Origin: Actinomycetota bacterium
GTDB lineage: Bacteria > Actinomycetota > Thermoleophilia > Miltoncostaeales > Miltoncostaeaceae
Direction of reading: 5' to 3'
DNA length: 59,939 bases
Assembly (NCBI GenBank): GCA_020636905.1
Contig: JACJWX010000016.1
Coordinates: 1 to 59,939 of the forward strand
The first letter of the stretch is position 1. Each line of letters begins with the position of its first letter. Made by a program: the position numbers and the translations under genes. The notes under the pieces were generated by a model. It saw nothing but the letters and a program-made list of their open reading frames with translations, was not told the DNA's origin and searched no databases. Shown in pieces: positions 58,092-59,939 of the stretch.

Positions 58092-59291
58092 TCAGAAGGT
58101 GGCTCGACGACGGTGGATGGAGAGCAGCATGCCCACCGCCGCCAGCATGGTGATGGTGTGGGAGCCGCCGTGGCTGAGGAATGGCAGCGGGATTCCGGTG
58201 ATCGGCATGATCCCGATGTTCATTCCGACGTTCACGAAGAGCTGGAACATAATCATGGCACCGATCGCACCGGCAACTAGCTGCTCGAGCTGTGTTGCTG
58301 CCCGTGCGGTCAGGCGAAGGATGCGCCAGAGGATGATCCCGAACAACACCAGGACCCCGGCCGCCCCCACGAAGCCGTACATCTCGGCGATAACGGCGAA
58401 GATGAAGTCGGTCTGACGCTCCGGCAGGAACCGGTTCACCGTCTGGGTCGCGTTCTCGGGCCCCTTGCCGAGGGCACCTCCCGCCCCGATCGCGGTGATG
58501 CTCTGGTCGAGCTGGTAGCGCGTGGTTCGCAGCGGGTCGTTCTGCTCGAGGCTGGCGTCGGCGCTCACCCCCACCCCGGTGAACGCCGTCAGACGGGCCG
58601 TCTGGTAGTCCTTCAGCACCGGCATGCCCAGCGCGGGGAGCACACCCAGCGTCAGCACGATCACGCTCAGGAGCGCCGCGCCCCCGACGGCGAAGTGCGT
58701 CCAGGGCACCCCGGCCAGGAACAGCACGGCGAAGAGGATCGGGATGTAGACGAGCGCCGTGCCGAGATCCGGCTGCAGGAAGACCACGAGCGCCGGCACG
58801 CCGACCACCGCCGACAGGAACAGCGTGGTGCGCGCACTCCCGATTTCATTCATGCGTTCCACCGCGAGCACGGACAGCACCACCACGAGCACCAGCTTCC
58901 CCATCTCGGAGGGCTGCAGGTTGAACGGGCCCAGGTCGATCCAGGCGCGTGCCCCGTTGACGGTCGTGCCGAGCACGAAAACGACCACCAGCGACCCCAG
59001 CAGCCCGCCCAGCATGACCCACGCGTAGCCGGTCAGCGCGGTGACGTCCACCAGCGCGAGCACCAGGCACAGGATGGTCCCCGCGATCACGAAGAGGATC
59101 TGGCGATCCGAGAAGAAGGAGGGGTTCCCCGAGATCTCGTTCGCGGTCGCCGCACCGATGACGTGCACGCCGAACATGGACAGCGCCGCGACGGCGAAGA
59201 CCAGGATCCAGTCGATCCCCAGCAGGGCGCTCAGGAGCCGGGAACGTGTTGTCGCGCGGTGTCGCGGTGTCGGCGGAGCCAGGGTCGTCAA
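58092..59291 (-). CDS. rodA: Rod shape-determining protein RodA
   Basis: This 399-residue SEDS-family glycosyltransferase has about 10 membrane segments. Visible features are ARAWIDLGPFNLQPSEMGKL, VVFLQPDLGTALVYIPILFA, the periplasmic loop with RTTRYQLDQSITAIGAGG, and FVNVGMNIGIMPITGIPLPF then LSHGGSHTITMLAAVG. RodA polymerises lipid II with PBP2 during elongation. TTG 59291 overlaps the PBP2 gene stop (TTGA). In the last motif GGSS is usual; here it reads GGSH. Confidence 0.92.
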   Translation of the reverse strand: MTTLAPPTPRHRATTRSRLLSALLGIDWILVFAVAALSMFGVHVIGAATANEISGNPSFFSDRQILFVIAGTILCLVLALVDVTALTGYAWVMLGGLLGSLVVVFVLGTTVNGARAWIDLGPFNLQPSEMGKLVLVVVLSVLAVERMNEIGSARTTLFLSAVVGVPALVVFLQPDLGTALVYIPILFAVLFLAGVPWTHFAVGGAALLSVIVLTLGVLPALGMPVLKDYQTARLTAFTGVGVSADASLEQNDPLRTTRYQLDQSITAIGAGGALGKGPENATQTVNRFLPERQTDFIFAVIAEMYGFVGAAGVLVLFGIILWRILRLTARAATQLEQLVAGAIGAMIMFQLFVNVGMNIGIMPITGIPLPFLSHGGSHTITMLAAVGMLLSIHRRRATF

Positions 59292-59939
59292 TCCCCACCA
59301 CCCGGGTCGACGGAGGGTGTGCCGCAGAGGCCGGCATCGAACTTCGTGGGATTGTACGACGCGATGACCCTGCAGACCGCCGGAGCCGCGACCACCGAGC
59401 CCGTGCCGCCATGTTCGACCACGATCGCCACGACGATCCTGGGGTTGTCCGAAGGCGCATAGCCGACGAACCACGCGTGGTCCTTCCCGGGCGGGGCCTC
59501 AGCGGTGCCGGTCTTGCCCGACACGCTGGGGCCCCCGGAGGTGTTCACCTGGCCGAACACGCCGATCGCGGTGCCGTTGCCGTTGTGGGTGACGCGGCTG
59601 AGCCCGTCGTGGATGGGATTGAGGATCCGCGCGGTGAGGTCCAGGGACTGCGGTGGCCGGGCCGGAGTGATGGTGCGCACCACGCGGTCGGCCTGGTCGG
59701 TGATCCGCTGGCCGATGACCGGCGTGAGCAGCTTGCCGCCGTTGGCGATCGCCGCGTACGCCCTGGCGAGCTGCAGGGGCGTGACGATGAGATTGCCCTG
59801 CCCGACGGCCATGTTGATGTCGTCGCCGCCCTTCCACTCGACCTCGTCGGGGTCCGGATAGACCTTGCTGAAGTGCTCGGCCTTCCAGCTGGGCGTCGGA
59901 ATGCGCCCCGCATCCTCGGACGGAAGATCGATGTGGGTC
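59288..59939 (-). CDS. mrdA: Penicillin-binding protein 2 (5' end outside window)
   Basis: The visible C-terminal 216 residues belong to the transpeptidase domain. They include MAVGQGNLIVTPLQLARAYA, AIANGGKLLTPVIG, the KTG box region VSGKTGTAEAPPGKDHAWFV and PRIVVAIVVEHGG. The frame is open to the right edge, so the catalytic SxxK and the N-terminal part lie outside. Together with rodA this is the elongation pair PBP2-RodA. The C-terminus ends PSVDPGGGD without a long tail. Confidence 0.88.
   Translation of the reverse strand, partial: THIDLPSEDAGRIPTPSWKAEHFSKVYPDPDEVEWKGGDDINMAVGQGNLIVTPLQLARAYAAIANGGKLLTPVIGQRITDQADRVVRTITPARPPQSLDLTARILNPIHDGLSRVTHNGNGTAIGVFGQVNTSGGPSVSGKTGTAEAPPGKDHAWFVGYAPSDNPRIVVAIVVEHGGTGSVVAAPAVCRVIASYNPTKFDAGLCGTPSVDPGGGD

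Noticed and set aside
1..59939. CRISPR arrays, rRNA genes, known riboswitches, T-box leaders and replication origins
   Set aside because: None seen. No regularly spaced repeats, and no leader matching a riboswitch upstream of leuS or trpE. Short elements could still be missed by eye.

Overview
The window is high-GC bacterial chromosome from an uncultured-style or poorly sampled lineage. The gene order mrdA-rodA-rng-rplU-rpmA-obg-proB-nadD-rsfS, the block murJ-lepA-hemW-hrcA-dnaJ-prmA-rsmE-HIT-phoH-ybeY-dgkA-era, leucyl-tRNA synthetase beside comEA/comEC/holA/rpsT, and LtrA and IS481-type sequences suggest Actinomycetota (perhaps a Thermoleophilia-like lineage). That placement is inference only. 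Genes are packed in operons with many 1- to 4-base stop/start overlaps (ATGA, GTGA, TTGA, and apparently CTGA), and most of the core lies on the minus strand.

Region 1 (1-12.6 kb) is an accessory defence island. It opens inside drmA and continues with drmB and drmC, the core of a DISARM anti-phage system. Next come a frameshifted winged-helix regulator fragment, a Kiwa-like pair (membrane protein KwaA-like plus DUF4868 protein KwaB-like), a GIY-YIG gene broken by a stop codon, an AbiEi/AbiEii type IV toxin-antitoxin pair with a 31-base inverted repeat touching the antitoxin start, an orphan XRE-type regulator, and a DUF72 gene with a one-base frameshift. Three broken genes in 12 kb contrast with an almost intact core.

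Region 2 (12.7-22.6 kb) is mixed metabolism and signalling: a SAM methyltransferase, an HDOD-LuxR regulator coupled to a GAF/degenerate-GGDEF/HD-GYP sensor, a TrpB2-type tryptophan synthase beta chain without trpA, an enoyl-CoA hydratase, a VOC protein with a DNA-binding AraC protein, two cytochrome c maturation proteins (CcmG, CcmH) and a secreted CHAP hydrolase. A 166-base inverted-repeat element sits between the araC-like gene and ccmH.

Region 3 (22.6-34 kb) holds a minus-strand operon deoC-hisIE-trpE-trpG-trpD-trpC, a divergent mutM plus trypsin-like protease pair, a second inverted-repeat element of 169 bases, and era-dgkA/PAP2-ybeY-phoH-HIT-rsmE.

Region 4 (34-60 kb) is housekeeping: prmA-dnaJ, ridA, hrcA-hemW-lepA-murJ (protein quality control, heme, translation, lipid II flipping), rpsT, holA, comEC/comEA, leuS, a GNAT gene, an IS481 transposase remnant, ltrA, tRNA-Ala(GGC), rsfS-nadD-proB-obg-rpmA-rplU, rng, an unknown gene, rodA and the 3' end of the PBP2 gene, which runs off the right edge. 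Points of note are apparent CTG start codons (rng, prmA), an Obg protein without a recognisable NKxD motif, a shared TATACTGG promoter motif, and two MITE-like elements whose ends supply the stop codons of ccmH and era.
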